Source of the DNA: Alcaligenes faecalis
Lineage (GTDB): Bacteria > Pseudomonadota > Gammaproteobacteria > Burkholderiales > Burkholderiaceae_B
Reading direction: 5' to 3'
NCBI RefSeq assembly: GCF_009497775.1
Contig: NZ_CP031012.1
Location: 1,488,001-1,552,000 of the forward strand
DNA length: 64,000 bases
The notes beneath the pieces were generated by a model that had not been told where the DNA came from, made no database searches, and worked only from the letters and a program-made list of their open reading frames with translations. The stretch's first letter is position 1; the number at the start of each line of letters is the position of its first letter. Of the stretch, positions 1 through 8,036 are shown one piece after another. The position numbers were made by a program, and so were the translations under genes.

Positions 1-285
1 GCCCTGATCAAAACCCACTTCTGGCTGGTGACTGCAGGCTTCACGATTTACGTGTTGGCCTTGAGTATTGCTGGTGTGGTGCAGGGCATGGGCTTGATGG
101 ACCCAGGTTCAAGTTTTGGCGAGATCACTCGCAAGATGGTTCCGTATCTGGAAGCCCGCTCCATTGGCGGCACCATGATGACGCTGGGCCACTTTGTCTT
201 TGCGGCTCACTTTGCCTTGCTCTTGCTGCGCAAAGGTTCCGCTGTTAATGCGACTCCTACACTTGCTCGGGCAGATGCGTCATGA
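1..285 (+). CDS. ccoN: cbb3-type cytochrome c oxidase subunit I (CcoN), C-terminal end, partial
   Basis: The frame is open from base 1 and reads ALIKTHFWLVTAGFTIYV followed by one more hydrophobic segment and a short polar tail, which resembles the last transmembrane helices of CcoN. CcoN is the haem b / haem b3-CuB catalytic subunit of the high-affinity cbb3 oxidase in the inner membrane. The catalytic histidines lie upstream of the window. The assignment rests on this tail plus the next gene, which is clearly CcoO. The stop codon overlaps the ccoO start by four bases (ATGA), so the two are translationally coupled. Confidence 0.85.
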   Translation, partial: ALIKTHFWLVTAGFTIYVLALSIAGVVQGMGLMDPGSSFGEITRKMVPYLEARSIGGTMMTLGHFVFAAHFALLLLRKGSAVNATPTLARADAS

Positions 286-932
286 ATCGACTCTTACCTT
301 TACTGATCGGGGCCATTGGCGTTTTGCTGCTGGCGACCTTGATGCTGGTGATTTTGCCAGCCTGGCAACTGCGTACCTCGGAACCGCCGGAGCAGTTGCA
401 ACCTTATACCGCCCAGCAATTGCTGGGGCGTGACGAGTATGTGGCCAATGGCTGTTTGTACTGTCACAGCCAGCAGCCACGCTCCACCGGTCAAACCCTG
501 TTTGATACGGCACGTGGCTGGGGCCGTGCGTCCACACCGGGCGATTACTTCTACGATTCGCCCCACCTGCTGGGCACCATGCGTACCGGCCCTGACCTGT
601 TCAACGTCGGTGCGCGCATGAAAAGCCGTGACTGGCATTTGACCCATCTGTATCAGCCCCGTGCAATTTTTGACTGGAGCCTGATGCCGTCCTATCCCTA
701 TATGTTCGAGCTGAAAGACCAGCTTGCCGAAGGTGACGTGGTGGTGCGTTTGCCGGAATCCCTGCAGCCTGCGGGCAAGCATGTGGTCGCCCGCAAGGAA
801 GCGCTGGATTTGGTGGAGTACCTGCTGGCTCTGGATCGTACTTACGCGACCAGCGCCCAGGAACTGGATAAACGTGACCGTGGCTACGATCGTCGCCCCG
901 CTGAAGCCTCGACGGATTCGGGCGCTAAATAG
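282..932 (+). CDS. ccoO: cbb3-type cytochrome c oxidase subunit II, monohaem cytochrome c (CcoO)
   Basis: 216 residues. An N-terminal membrane anchor (about residues 4-27) is followed by one haem c site, C58-L-Y-C61-H62, in the context NGCLYCHSQQ, then RTGPDLFNVGAR and a likely axial Met in SLMPSYPY. These are CcoO hallmarks. In cbb3 oxidases CcoO passes electrons to CcoN. The start overlaps ccoN (ATGA). No CcoQ or standard CcoP follows; the next gene is a membrane-anchored dihaem cytochrome that may take the CcoP role. The protein is close to the usual CcoO size. Confidence 0.93.
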   Translation: MNRLLPLLIGAIGVLLLATLMLVILPAWQLRTSEPPEQLQPYTAQQLLGRDEYVANGCLYCHSQQPRSTGQTLFDTARGWGRASTPGDYFYDSPHLLGTMRTGPDLFNVGARMKSRDWHLTHLYQPRAIFDWSLMPSYPYMFELKDQLAEGDVVVRLPESLQPAGKHVVARKEALDLVEYLLALDRTYATSAQELDKRDRGYDRRPAEASTDSGAK

Positions 933-940
933 GACAAGTC

Positions 941-1756
941 ATGACAATGGAAAAAGTTTCTAGTTCGCCCCAGGTCGAGAACATCGACCCCACCTTCGAG
1001 CCGTGGGAACCGCCGCGTCCCATTCCGATTTTCCTGTTGGCTGTGCTGTTCGCCTTGGCTCTGGCCGGTGTGGGCCTGTACCTGCACGATCTGGCACCGC
1101 ATGCCGCAGCGGATAAGCCAACTGCGCCTATCGTTGCCTCCAATGCGGGTGGTGTTCCTGTGGTGCCGGCCATTCCTGCCTTGAAGGATGCGCCTGTGCT
1201 GGTGCATTCGGGGCAGGGCAGTGTATGGAGCTGTGCCTCCTGCCACGGCGAGGCCGGTGAAGGCGCGGGCATCACTCCGCGTTTGGCCGGTATGCCCGAA
1301 GCGTATCTGCTCAAGCAGCTGGAGGATTTCGCGCAAGGTACACGTTTGAACGAGTCCATGCAGTATGTGGCTCGTGGCATGAAGCCTGAAGATATGAAAG
1401 AGCTGGCTTCTTACTACGCCAAGCTGCCTGCTCCCGCCATTAATGTGCCCAGTTCGGAAGCGAACCTGGCCCGTGGCGAAGCCCTGTTCCATAAAGGGGA
1501 CTGGAAGCAGAACGTGCCCGCATGTATCAGCTGCCACGGCAGTCAGGGTGAGGGTGTAGGTACGTCCTTCCCGCCCTTGGCCGCGCAACAGGCCGAGTAC
1601 TTGTTCAGCCAATTGTCGGCCTGGAAAGGTGGCCATCGTCACAACTCGCCGCAAAGCCTGATGGATGACATTGCATCGCGCTTGTCCTACGAGGACCTGT
1701 ATGCGGTTTCCTACTACGCCGCCTCGCTGCCAGCTCATGGCAAGCAGGCGAAATAA
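941..1756 (+). CDS. membrane-anchored dihaem cytochrome c (c4 / TsdB-like)
   Basis: 271 residues. A cytoplasmic N-terminus of about 27 residues leads into one transmembrane helix (IPIFLLAVLFALALAGVGLY), a linker rich in Pro/Ala/Val, and two cytochrome c domains with haem sites CASCH and CISCH, each followed by a G-E-G type loop as in cytochrome c4. It lies 8 bases after ccoO and 21 bases before the TsdA-like gene. Two roles fit: the redox partner of TsdA (TsdB-like), or a substitute for the dihaem subunit CcoP that is missing from this operon. It could do both, wiring thiosulfate oxidation to the oxidase. The family call is firm; the exact role is inference. Confidence 0.8.
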   Translation: MTMEKVSSSPQVENIDPTFEPWEPPRPIPIFLLAVLFALALAGVGLYLHDLAPHAAADKPTAPIVASNAGGVPVVPAIPALKDAPVLVHSGQGSVWSCASCHGEAGEGAGITPRLAGMPEAYLLKQLEDFAQGTRLNESMQYVARGMKPEDMKELASYYAKLPAPAINVPSSEANLARGEALFHKGDWKQNVPACISCHGSQGEGVGTSFPPLAAQQAEYLFSQLSAWKGGHRHNSPQSLMDDIASRLSYEDLYAVSYYAASLPAHGKQAK

Positions 1757-1777
1757 GATCAGAACAGAGAGCTTCTT

Positions 1778-2866
1778 ATGAAAGACACTCAAAAAAATGG
1801 TCGCAGTAAGTCCACCATGTCGGGTGGACGCAGACTGGCCTGGGGGGCCGGTATTGGTGTGCTGCTGTTTGCGATTGGCTATGGTTTGAATGCCAAGGGC
1901 TGGTTGTCCTTTTCCCTGGGCTCGCCCGACAAAGGCACCATTCAGGTGGGCGAGGCCACGTATAGCCGCGAGGCCATGGAAGCCGATCGCAAGGCGCAGA
2001 GCAAGGACAAGCATTCGGTCACGGCCGGTATGCCGGTGGGGGCGGATGGTTACTACGTGCCACCACCAGAGAGCAGCATTCCGGATACGCCGTATGGCGA
2101 GGCGATTCGTCGCGGTCACAAGATTTTTATGGAAACCTCGACCACGGTGTCGGATCACGTGGGCAATACCTTGGCTTGTGTGAACTGTCACCTGGACGGT
2201 GGTCGTCGTGAGCACTCCGCACCTATGTGGGGGGCCTATGTCAGCTATCCGGCCTATCGTGCCAAGACCAAGGCGATCAGCACGCTGGAAGATCGCATTA
2301 TTGGCTGTTTTACCTATTCCATGAATGCGCAGGCTTCGTCTTCGGGCATTGCCCCTCCGGCTGGCAGCGATATATACCGTGACTTGATGACGTATATGTA
2401 CTGGATGTCCGATGGGGCGCCTACAGGTCAGAAGCTGCCGGGTGCGGGTTTCCCCAAGGTTAAAAAGACCGAGCTGGGCTATGACGTAGCACGCGGTAAA
2501 GAGGTGTACACCAACAATTGTGTCTTGTGTCACGCGGTGGACGGCCAGGGTCAGAAGGATGCGGAAAGTGATGTGGTGTTCCCGCCTTTGTGGGGGCCCA
2601 ACTCCTATAACTGGGGTGCGGGGATGGCTCGTATTGATACGGCTGCCGGTTTCATCAAGGCCAATATGCCTTTGGGTAAACCGTTTTCCTTGTCCGATCA
2701 GGATGCGTGGGACGTAGCGGCGTATATCAACAGTCATGAGCGTCCCAAGGATGCTCGTCAGAAGGGGACGGTTGAGCAGGCTCGTGTGGAGTTCCACGAT
2801 GGCGAGGAAAGTTACTACGGTAAGGAAGTGAACGGCGTGATTGTGGGTGGAGGTGTGGAGAAGTAA
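1778..2866 (+). CDS. tsdA: thiosulfate dehydrogenase, tetrathionate-forming, dihaem (TsdA family)
   Basis: 362 residues. An N-terminal hydrophobic segment (about 21-40) probably anchors or exports it. Haem 1 is C134-V-N-C-H138 in LACVNCHLDGGR. Then comes SAPMWGAYVSYPAYR and the motif IIGCFTYSMN, whose C177 matches the cysteine that ligates the active-site haem in characterised TsdA proteins. Haem 2 is C248-V-L-C-H252 (NNCVLCHAVDGQG). TsdA joins two thiosulfates into tetrathionate in the periplasm and releases two electrons. The upstream dihaem cytochrome and cbb3 oxidase make an electron route to oxygen plausible. TsdA-like enzymes can also run as tetrathionate reductases, so direction is not settled by sequence. 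Confidence 0.85.
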   Translation: MKDTQKNGRSKSTMSGGRRLAWGAGIGVLLFAIGYGLNAKGWLSFSLGSPDKGTIQVGEATYSREAMEADRKAQSKDKHSVTAGMPVGADGYYVPPPESSIPDTPYGEAIRRGHKIFMETSTTVSDHVGNTLACVNCHLDGGRREHSAPMWGAYVSYPAYRAKTKAISTLEDRIIGCFTYSMNAQASSSGIAPPAGSDIYRDLMTYMYWMSDGAPTGQKLPGAGFPKVKKTELGYDVARGKEVYTNNCVLCHAVDGQGQKDAESDVVFPPLWGPNSYNWGAGMARIDTAAGFIKANMPLGKPFSLSDQDAWDVAAYINSHERPKDARQKGTVEQARVEFHDGEESYYGKEVNGVIVGGGVEK

Positions 2867-2901
2867 GCCTTTGGCCTGTTTGCCGTTTGTTTGAAGATGA
2901 G

Positions 2902-2941
2902 ACCGCCTCAGTTTCTTTTGGGAATTGGGGCGGTTTTGTTT
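2902..2941 (+). terminator. probable rho-independent terminator after tsdA
   Basis: ACCGCC at 2902-2907 pairs with GGCGGT at 2929-2934, and TTTTGTTTT follows. The loop is long (21 bases), so the call is moderate. It would end the ccoNO-cytochrome-tsdA transcript. Confidence 0.5.
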
Positions 2942-2945
2942 TGGG

Positions 2946-2989
2946 CTTCTTCTTCTTCTTCTTCTTCTTCTTCTTCTTCGTCTTCTTCG
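2946..2989. repeat. CTT/TTC trinucleotide microsatellite
   Basis: Eleven uninterrupted CTT units (2946-2979) are followed by an interrupted GTCTTCTTCG tail. The strand is pure pyrimidine with a GAA-repeat purine complement. No convincing gene covers it: the frames through it encode only poly-Phe or poly-Ser and have no family features. It sits between the tsdA terminator and the large palindromes. Confidence 0.9.
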
Positions 2990-3095
2990 TTTTTGGCCCT
3001 TGTAGAGCGGAGCTGTACCCGAAGCAGGAGGCTGGCGAAAGAAGGAGACAAGGAGTGCAGAGAGGCTGCATGTTTGAATAGTGCCTCGTGATAAC

Positions 3096-3328
3096 GCCGG
3101 TCTGGGCCGGGGGCCGTCCTCCGGGCTTGGCTCCTTGCCGGTGCTGCGCACCGGTACCCTGGTCAGGCTTGCTATTCGGGCGCGTCCTGAACTCGCGAAA
3201 GTGCCTTGTCCCCCGGACAAGGCACAAGCATTTCGCTCAAACAGCAGGACGCTTGAACCCCGAATAGCAAGCCCGCCTGCGGCAAGAAGCCTGAATCGCC
3301 CAGAGGACGGCCCCCGGCCCAGACCGGC
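3096..3328. repeat. large nested palindromic element, copy 1
   Basis: The outer arms are a perfect 25-base inverted repeat (3096-3120 with 3304-3328). Nested inside are 15-base arms (3166-3180 with 3259-3273), GCGTCCTG/CAGGACGC (3182-3189 with 3245-3252), GCGAAA/TTTCGC (3195-3200 with 3231-3236) and an apical 11-base stem, GTGCCTTGTCC/GGACAAGGCAC (3201-3211 with 3215-3225). A side hairpin CCGGTGC-TGC-GCACCGG lies at 3138-3154. Copy 2 at 3403-3631 has the same architecture in the opposite orientation. No gene is visible inside. Confidence 0.9.
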
Positions 3329-3402
3329 TCACAATGACTATAAATATGCGGCCTTTTTCCTTCTTGCGGCAGAAGGATTGTCTTTGTAAATAATCGCTGA
3401 GA

Positions 3403-3631
3403 GCTGTTTCGGTCCTGTTGGGGTGTTGGGGCGATTCAGAGTACTGGCCGCAGGCGAGGGCTCAATCGGGGGTGCAAGCATCCTGCTGTTTGAGCACGAC
3501 GCTTATGGTTTGTCCGGGGGACAAACCATCGTGCGAGTTCAGGATGCGCCCCGATTGAGTCCTCGACAAGGGGACCGGTGCGCAGCGCCGGCCAGTGCTC
3601 AGCCCCGACACCCCAACAGGACCGAAACAGC
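3403..3631. repeat. large nested palindromic element, copy 2 (inverted relative to copy 1)
   Basis: The outer arms are 30 bases with one mismatch (3403-3432 with 3602-3631). Middle arms are 3458-3471 with 3549-3562. Inner stems are GCATCCTG/CAGGATGC (3478-3485 with 3540-3547), GCACGA/TCGTGC (3494-3499 with 3529-3534) and TGGTTTGTCC/GGACAAACCA (3506-3515 with 3519-3528). Unpaired segments such as GGGCGATTCAG, GCCGCAGGCG, TGCTGTTTGAGC, GCGAGTTCAGGA and ACCGGTGCGCAGC are shared with the reverse complement of copy 1, while most paired arms differ in sequence yet still pair. Confidence 0.9.
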
Positions 3632-3686
3632 GTTTCCCCAGAGACTAATCTTGCAACTACAACCCATAATCGAAAACAAAGCACAC

Positions 3687-4355
3687 CTACAAAGCCACCA
3701 ATCGCTTCAAATCCAGCAAGGTGAAATGCCCATGATCCAGCCACCCGCCGGTATCAATGAAAAACACATTCCCCAGTTGCCGCATTTGATGAGTCGTCTG
3801 ATGCCCATGCACCAAAGCCCGCAGCCCTCCCACCATGCCATCGTATCCAGTCACATAGCGATCTCTGGACCACATACAGACATAGTGATCATTGGCATCA
3901 AAACTCTCGGTATGGATATGTTGCCAATCATCGTAAGGAAAGTCGGCATGCACCATGCCCACCAATCCCAAGGGCGTTTCAATTTCCATTGCCAAAGGCA
4001 GGGCTTGCAGACCTTGGGCGATAAGTGCCTGCTCGTCCGGCGTGCAATCGTCCAGCCATAGCCCGCCGTGCACACGATGATCCACTTCCTGAATGGGCTG
4101 CCCAATTGCCCGCCGCCAGGTCAGCTGCTCGTGATTGCCACAAATCGCATGAAACCAGGGCAGGTCCAGCCATTCCAGAACATGGTGCGACTCCGGGCCG
4201 CGATCCACCAGATCACCCACCGAAAAAAGCCGATCCTTGGACGGATCAAAACGAATCCGCTTTAAAGACGCTTTCAGCTTGCTGAAGCAACCGTGAATAT
4301 CGCCAACCGCAATATCCCGCCCCAAGGTGTTCTGGCTGAAGTGTGCTACCTGCAT
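3687..4355 (-). CDS. metallophosphoesterase, serine/threonine protein phosphatase family (PphA/PrpA-like)
   Basis: 222 residues from the chosen start. The dinuclear-metal phosphoesterase signatures appear in order: GDIHG (18-22), GDLVDRG (47-53) and GNHE (73-76), with later HADFP and VHGH histidines. This fits the small bacterial PP1-like phosphatases that act on phosphoproteins or phosphorylated small molecules in the cytoplasm. An in-frame start 84 bases further upstream would add a Cys-rich stretch unlike the family, so the ATG at 4355 is preferred, although its Shine-Dalgarno site is weak. The gene stands alone, converging on the palindromic region. The substrate is unknown. Confidence 0.85.
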   Translation of the reverse strand: MQVAHFSQNTLGRDIAVGDIHGCFSKLKASLKRIRFDPSKDRLFSVGDLVDRGPESHHVLEWLDLPWFHAICGNHEQLTWRRAIGQPIQEVDHRVHGGLWLDDCTPDEQALIAQGLQALPLAMEIETPLGLVGMVHADFPYDDWQHIHTESFDANDHYVCMWSRDRYVTGYDGMVGGLRALVHGHQTTHQMRQLGNVFFIDTGGWLDHGHFTLLDLKRLVAL

Positions 4356-4591
4356 GATGATGAAATCCAGACTAGGTGAAACGTGCTCATCACGGTACTC
4401 AGAGCAGCAGGCCGAGTCAAGAAAGCAGAAAAAGCGCAATCACACATGCTACAGAGCGGCCCATAGAGAAGGGATAGAGTTGTGATTTGGCTGCAGCCGG
4501 ACGAAGCTTGGGGTCAAGCTGCGCGTACAGAGCGGCTTGGTCTAAAATCCTTTGATCCTTATATCTTCTCTATCTGAATTCCGAGGTTTTC

Positions 4592-5725
4592 ATGTCTCAA
4601 ACCAGCACCCCCGTTGATCCGGACGGCCTGCTTGAATATTCGGTGGTCTACACCGACCGTGCCTTGAACCATATGTCCAAGACCTTCCAGGAAGTGATGC
4701 GTGAAATCTCCCGCACGCTCAAACAGGTCTATCAGGCACATTCGGCGATTGTGGTGCCGGGCAGTGGCTCGTTTGGCATGGAAGCGGTGGCCCGTCAGTT
4801 TGCAACGGACCGCAAGTGCATGGTGATACGCAATGGCTGGTTCAGCTACCGCTGGACTCAGATTTTTGACATGGGCTCCATCCCTGCAAGCACCACGGTT
4901 CTGAAAGCCCGCCCGATCGAGGAAGGCAAGCAGGCTGCTTACGCACCGGCTCCTATCAAAGAAGTGGTCGCCGCGATTCAGGCTGAAAAACCGGCCCTGG
5001 TGTTCGCCCCGCACGTGGAAACCGCTTCCGGCATCATGTTGCCCGATGACTATATGCGTCAGGTAGCGGATGCCGTGCACGCGGTGGGCGGTCTGTTTGT
5101 GCTGGACTGCATTGCATCGGGCACCGTGTGGGTGGATATGAAGGATGTGGGTGTGGACGTGCTGATCAGCGCTCCGCAAAAAGGGTGGACCGGCTCGGCA
5201 TGTTGCGGTCTGGTGATGTTGAGCGAGCGCGCTCGTCAGCATATTGAAACCACGACCAGCACCAGCTTCGCCTGCGATCTGCGCAAGTGGCTGCAGATCA
5301 TGGAAACGTATGAGAATGGTGCTCATGCCTACCACGCAACCTTGCCTACGGATTCCTTAAAGGTGCTGCAAGAAGCGATGGCCGAGACGGAAGCTCTGGG
5401 TTTTGACTGGATTCGCAATCGTCAGCTGGAGTTGGGCCGCAAGGTGCGCGCTTTGCTCAGCGAACATGGTTTCCGCAGCGTGGCTGCACCGGGCTTTGAA
5501 GCGCCGGGCGTGGTGGTGTGCTACACCACGGACGACGGGATTCATTCGGCTGCGAAGTTTGCCAAGGCCGGTTTGCAAGCCGCTTCGGGCGTGCCGTTGC
5601 AGTGTGATGAACCAGCCGATTTCAAGACCTTCCGAATCGGTCTGTTTGGCCTGGACAAGCTGAACAATCTGGAACGCTCGGTGGAGCGTCTGGCCAAGGC
5701 TTTGGATGTGATTGAAGCGCAGTAA
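4592..5725 (+). CDS. class V aminotransferase (alanine-glyoxylate / serine-type, PLP enzyme)
   Basis: 377 residues, fold-type I PLP enzyme. Visible features are VVPGSGSFGMEAV near residue 60 (phosphate-binding and stacking region), D172 in FVLDCIASG, which contacts the pyridine nitrogen, and K197 in SAPQKGWTG as the likely Schiff-base lysine. Length and motif order match the alanine-glyoxylate aminotransferase branch of class V. Substrates cannot be read from sequence. It is a single gene with CGAGG upstream of its ATG and a strong terminator after it. Confidence 0.88.
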   Translation: MSQTSTPVDPDGLLEYSVVYTDRALNHMSKTFQEVMREISRTLKQVYQAHSAIVVPGSGSFGMEAVARQFATDRKCMVIRNGWFSYRWTQIFDMGSIPASTTVLKARPIEEGKQAAYAPAPIKEVVAAIQAEKPALVFAPHVETASGIMLPDDYMRQVADAVHAVGGLFVLDCIASGTVWVDMKDVGVDVLISAPQKGWTGSACCGLVMLSERARQHIETTTSTSFACDLRKWLQIMETYENGAHAYHATLPTDSLKVLQEAMAETEALGFDWIRNRQLELGRKVRALLSEHGFRSVAAPGFEAPGVVVCYTTDDGIHSAAKFAKAGLQAASGVPLQCDEPADFKTFRIGLFGLDKLNNLERSVERLAKALDVIEAQ

Positions 5726-5753
5726 GTCGTTGTCATAGCCCTGGCCCAATGAG

Positions 5754-5782
5754 AAGGGAGCCTAGAGTGGCTCCCTTTTTTA
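5754..5782 (+). terminator. rho-independent terminator after the aminotransferase
   Basis: AAGGGAGCC (5754-5762) pairs with GGCTCCCTT (5769-5777) around a 6-base loop and runs into a T tract. It lies between converging genes and could also serve the minus-strand TolC-family gene. Confidence 0.85.
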
Positions 5783-5840
5783 TTCCTGCAGCAAACAAAT
5801 GTTTGGCTTGATTCTGTTTGCCAGCTATCGACTCGCATCC

Positions 5841-7322
5841 TCAAGGTTTTTTTGGTGCTTGATTGAGCTCACCCATGGCAAAGGCCAGGTTTACGGAGCC
5901 GACCAAACCTGCCGTGTGGGCCATGGTCTGGGCTTCTTGTGCTCCCAATAGACCGCTGTGGGCTTCGGTCAGCAAGGTCATGCCAGTCAAGCCTTCCTTG
6001 TAGGACTCCAGTGCACCTTGGTAAGTGATCTGCGCGGCTTCGACCAGGCTGCTGGCGGCTTGATGCGACTCCAGGGCGGCGCGTAGCGCGTCGGCGGCGA
6101 TGATCATTTGCTTGTAGGCATCCTGCTCGGTTTTGGCGACGCGCTCGCGTGCAGTGTCAGCACGTAGCTGGGCCTCACGTACTTGTTTGTTGCGTAGTCC
6201 GGCGTCGTAGAGCGGGATATTCAAGGCCAGCACGGCTCCTCGGGAGGAGGATTGCGGGCTGACTTCGGGCAGGCTGCCTACGCTTAACGAACCCAGCCGT
6301 TTGGAGATGAAGCCCATCAAGGCCAGCTTAGGCATGAAGCTGGCTTCTGCAGAGTCTATGCCGGCCAGACTGGCCTGGTGGGCTGCTTGCAGGGCCTGCA
6401 CATCGGGGCGTTGGGCGATGGCTTTTTTCAGTGTGTCGTTGCCCGGAATATCCAGGTCGTTGGGCAGGGGGCGGGTAGCGCTGTCCGCAACTTTCAGCTC
6501 CGTTTCGGGTGACAGGCCGATGGCGCCCAACAAGGTTTGGTAGGACTGGCGCGCCAGGGTACTGGCATTCACATGGTGTAGTCGGGCCTGGGCCTTCAGT
6601 TGCCTTGCCTGGGCGACTTCAATATGGGTGCCCAGTCCATTGCGTTGACGCTCCAGGGCGATGTTCTCGATAAGGGCGGCATTTTTCAGGCCCTGAGCGG
6701 AAATTTTTTCGCGCTGGCGGGCCGAGTTGTAGTTGAAGTAGCTGATGGATACTTCAGCAATGACAGCCTGATGTACCCCGCTAAAGGCAATGCGGCTGGC
6801 CATGGCCAGTTTGTCGGCCGCCTCTTGCAGGGCGGCGCGTTTGCCAAAGTCGAACAGCAGCCACTTCAAGGTCAGGGAAGGGACGGCACCACTTAAATGG
6901 GTGTCGTAGTCCACATCGACTTCTCTGCCCAGAATATTCACGCTGCTGTCGCGGTCGCTGCGCATATAGCCGCCCACCACGCTGGCGGAGATCAAGGGCA
7001 GGTAGGTGCTTTCTACCATACCGGCGGCTTCGGCTGCTTGTTGAGCCTCGCCCCAGGCAATGCGGGTGCTGGGGTTAAGGCGTTGGGCCAGGTCTATCAG
7101 TTCAGGCAGGCTGTATTCATGATTGGCCTGTACGCTGGGCGCAGGCTGGCTTTGATCAGGGCCGCTGTATTCGGCCAATGTCAGGCGGGGTGGTTCCGGC
7201 GCATCTTGCTCGGGCATGGGCTGGGCCATGGACTTGTGATCGGGCGCCGCGCAGGCGGCCAGCGTAAGGGCAGCCATCACAGCCAAAGTAAGACGCAATG
7301 CAGGAAAACAAGACATAGACAT
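5841..7322 (-). CDS. TolC-family outer-membrane efflux lipoprotein
   Basis: 493 residues. The N-terminus is a lipoprotein signal with lipobox LAAC. The rest has the two-fold alpha-helical repeat of outer-membrane factors, for example PELIDLAQRLNPSTRIAWGEA near the start and the second repeat at QRPDVQALQAAHQA. Such proteins form the trimeric outer-membrane and periplasmic channel of tripartite pumps. It starts just past the marC stop, so the two are likely cotranscribed. No adaptor or inner-membrane pump is adjacent. The MdtN/MdtO-like pair 4 kb away lacks its own outer-membrane partner, and this protein could serve it (inference). Confidence 0.87.
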   Translation of the reverse strand: MSMSCFPALRLTLAVMAALTLAACAAPDHKSMAQPMPEQDAPEPPRLTLAEYSGPDQSQPAPSVQANHEYSLPELIDLAQRLNPSTRIAWGEAQQAAEAAGMVESTYLPLISASVVGGYMRSDRDSSVNILGREVDVDYDTHLSGAVPSLTLKWLLFDFGKRAALQEAADKLAMASRIAFSGVHQAVIAEVSISYFNYNSARQREKISAQGLKNAALIENIALERQRNGLGTHIEVAQARQLKAQARLHHVNASTLARQSYQTLLGAIGLSPETELKVADSATRPLPNDLDIPGNDTLKKAIAQRPDVQALQAAHQASLAGIDSAEASFMPKLALMGFISKRLGSLSVGSLPEVSPQSSSRGAVLALNIPLYDAGLRNKQVREAQLRADTARERVAKTEQDAYKQMIIAADALRAALESHQAASSLVEAAQITYQGALESYKEGLTGMTLLTEAHSGLLGAQEAQTMAHTAGLVGSVNLAFAMGELNQAPKKP

Positions 7323-7326
7323 AAAT

Positions 7327-8013
7327 TCAGGGTGCAGCAGAGTGAGTCAGCAGCGTAGCAGCATACTGCTGTCCGCCTTCCAGGACGAGTTGTACGGCCA
7401 TGCAGACCAGTAAAAATCCCATGATGCGCGAGATGGCATCGACGCCGTTATGCCCGATCACCCGCACGATGCTGAGCGAGGAGCGCAGGCAAATGAAAAA
7501 GATCAAACCGATCAGGATGGCCAGAATGATGGGCGTGGCCACCAGCACCCATTCTGCATAGTGTCCGCGCATGCCGGCCATTTTCGAGGAGGCACTGATG
7601 ACCAGCGCCATGGTGCCGGGCCCCACCGTGGAGGGCAGAGTCAAAGGGACAAAGGCGATATTGTTGTGGGCGGCGGTGTTCTGATCGGCTGCTTTGGAAA
7701 CCACGTCGCTGACGGTCGGCGGAAACAACATGCGAAAGCCGATATACGCCACAATCAGCCCGCCCCCGATTCGCATGTCCACCATGGAAATGCCCAGCGC
7801 CGACGTAATCCACAAACCGGCGTAGTAGGTAATCAGCAAGGCAAGAATGACATACAGCGTCGCCTGACGCAGTTGCTGCTTTTTCTCGGCGGCGCTCAGG
7901 GTTTCGCCCAAAGACAGATACATCACCATCGAGGTCAGGGGATTGGCCAGGGGCAGCAAAAATGCCAGCCCCAGGCCGAGCAATTTGAATAACTGCATCA
8001 ATTCGTTAGGCAT
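7327..8013 (-). CDS. MarC-family integral membrane protein
   Basis: 228 residues with about six hydrophobic segments. It shows the MarC pattern: FLLPLANPLTSMVMYLSLG near the N-terminus, a central FVPLTLPSTVGPGTMALVIS and a C-terminal GVDAISRIMGFLLVCMAVQ. MarC proteins are inner-membrane proteins of unknown transport function. AAGGA sits 6-8 bases before the ATG at 8013, so that is preferred over the ATG at 8019, which touches the ribosome-binding site. It lies between the amidohydrolase (24 bases upstream) and the TolC-family gene, probably as one operon. Confidence 0.88.
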   Translation of the reverse strand: MPNELMQLFKLLGLGLAFLLPLANPLTSMVMYLSLGETLSAAEKKQQLRQATLYVILALLITYYAGLWITSALGISMVDMRIGGGLIVAYIGFRMLFPPTVSDVVSKAADQNTAAHNNIAFVPLTLPSTVGPGTMALVISASSKMAGMRGHYAEWVLVATPIILAILIGLIFFICLRSSLSIVRVIGHNGVDAISRIMGFLLVCMAVQLVLEGGQQYAATLLTHSAAP

Positions 8014-8036
8014 GGGCATTCCTTGATGATGAAGTT

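Noticed and set aside
2887..3091. Plus-strand frames encoding poly-Phe or poly-Ser through the microsatellite
   Set aside because: They come only from the CTT repeat and have no family features or ribosome-binding site.
884..3220. A 778-codon open frame on the minus strand across the cytochrome genes
   Set aside because: It is antisense to three clear cytochrome genes with haem motifs, is rich in Arg/His/Thr without domains, and runs through the TTC repeat.
3423..4061. 212-codon plus-strand frame
   Set aside because: It runs across palindrome 2 and is antisense to the metallophosphoesterase, whose GDIHG, GDLVDRG and GNHE motifs are convincing.
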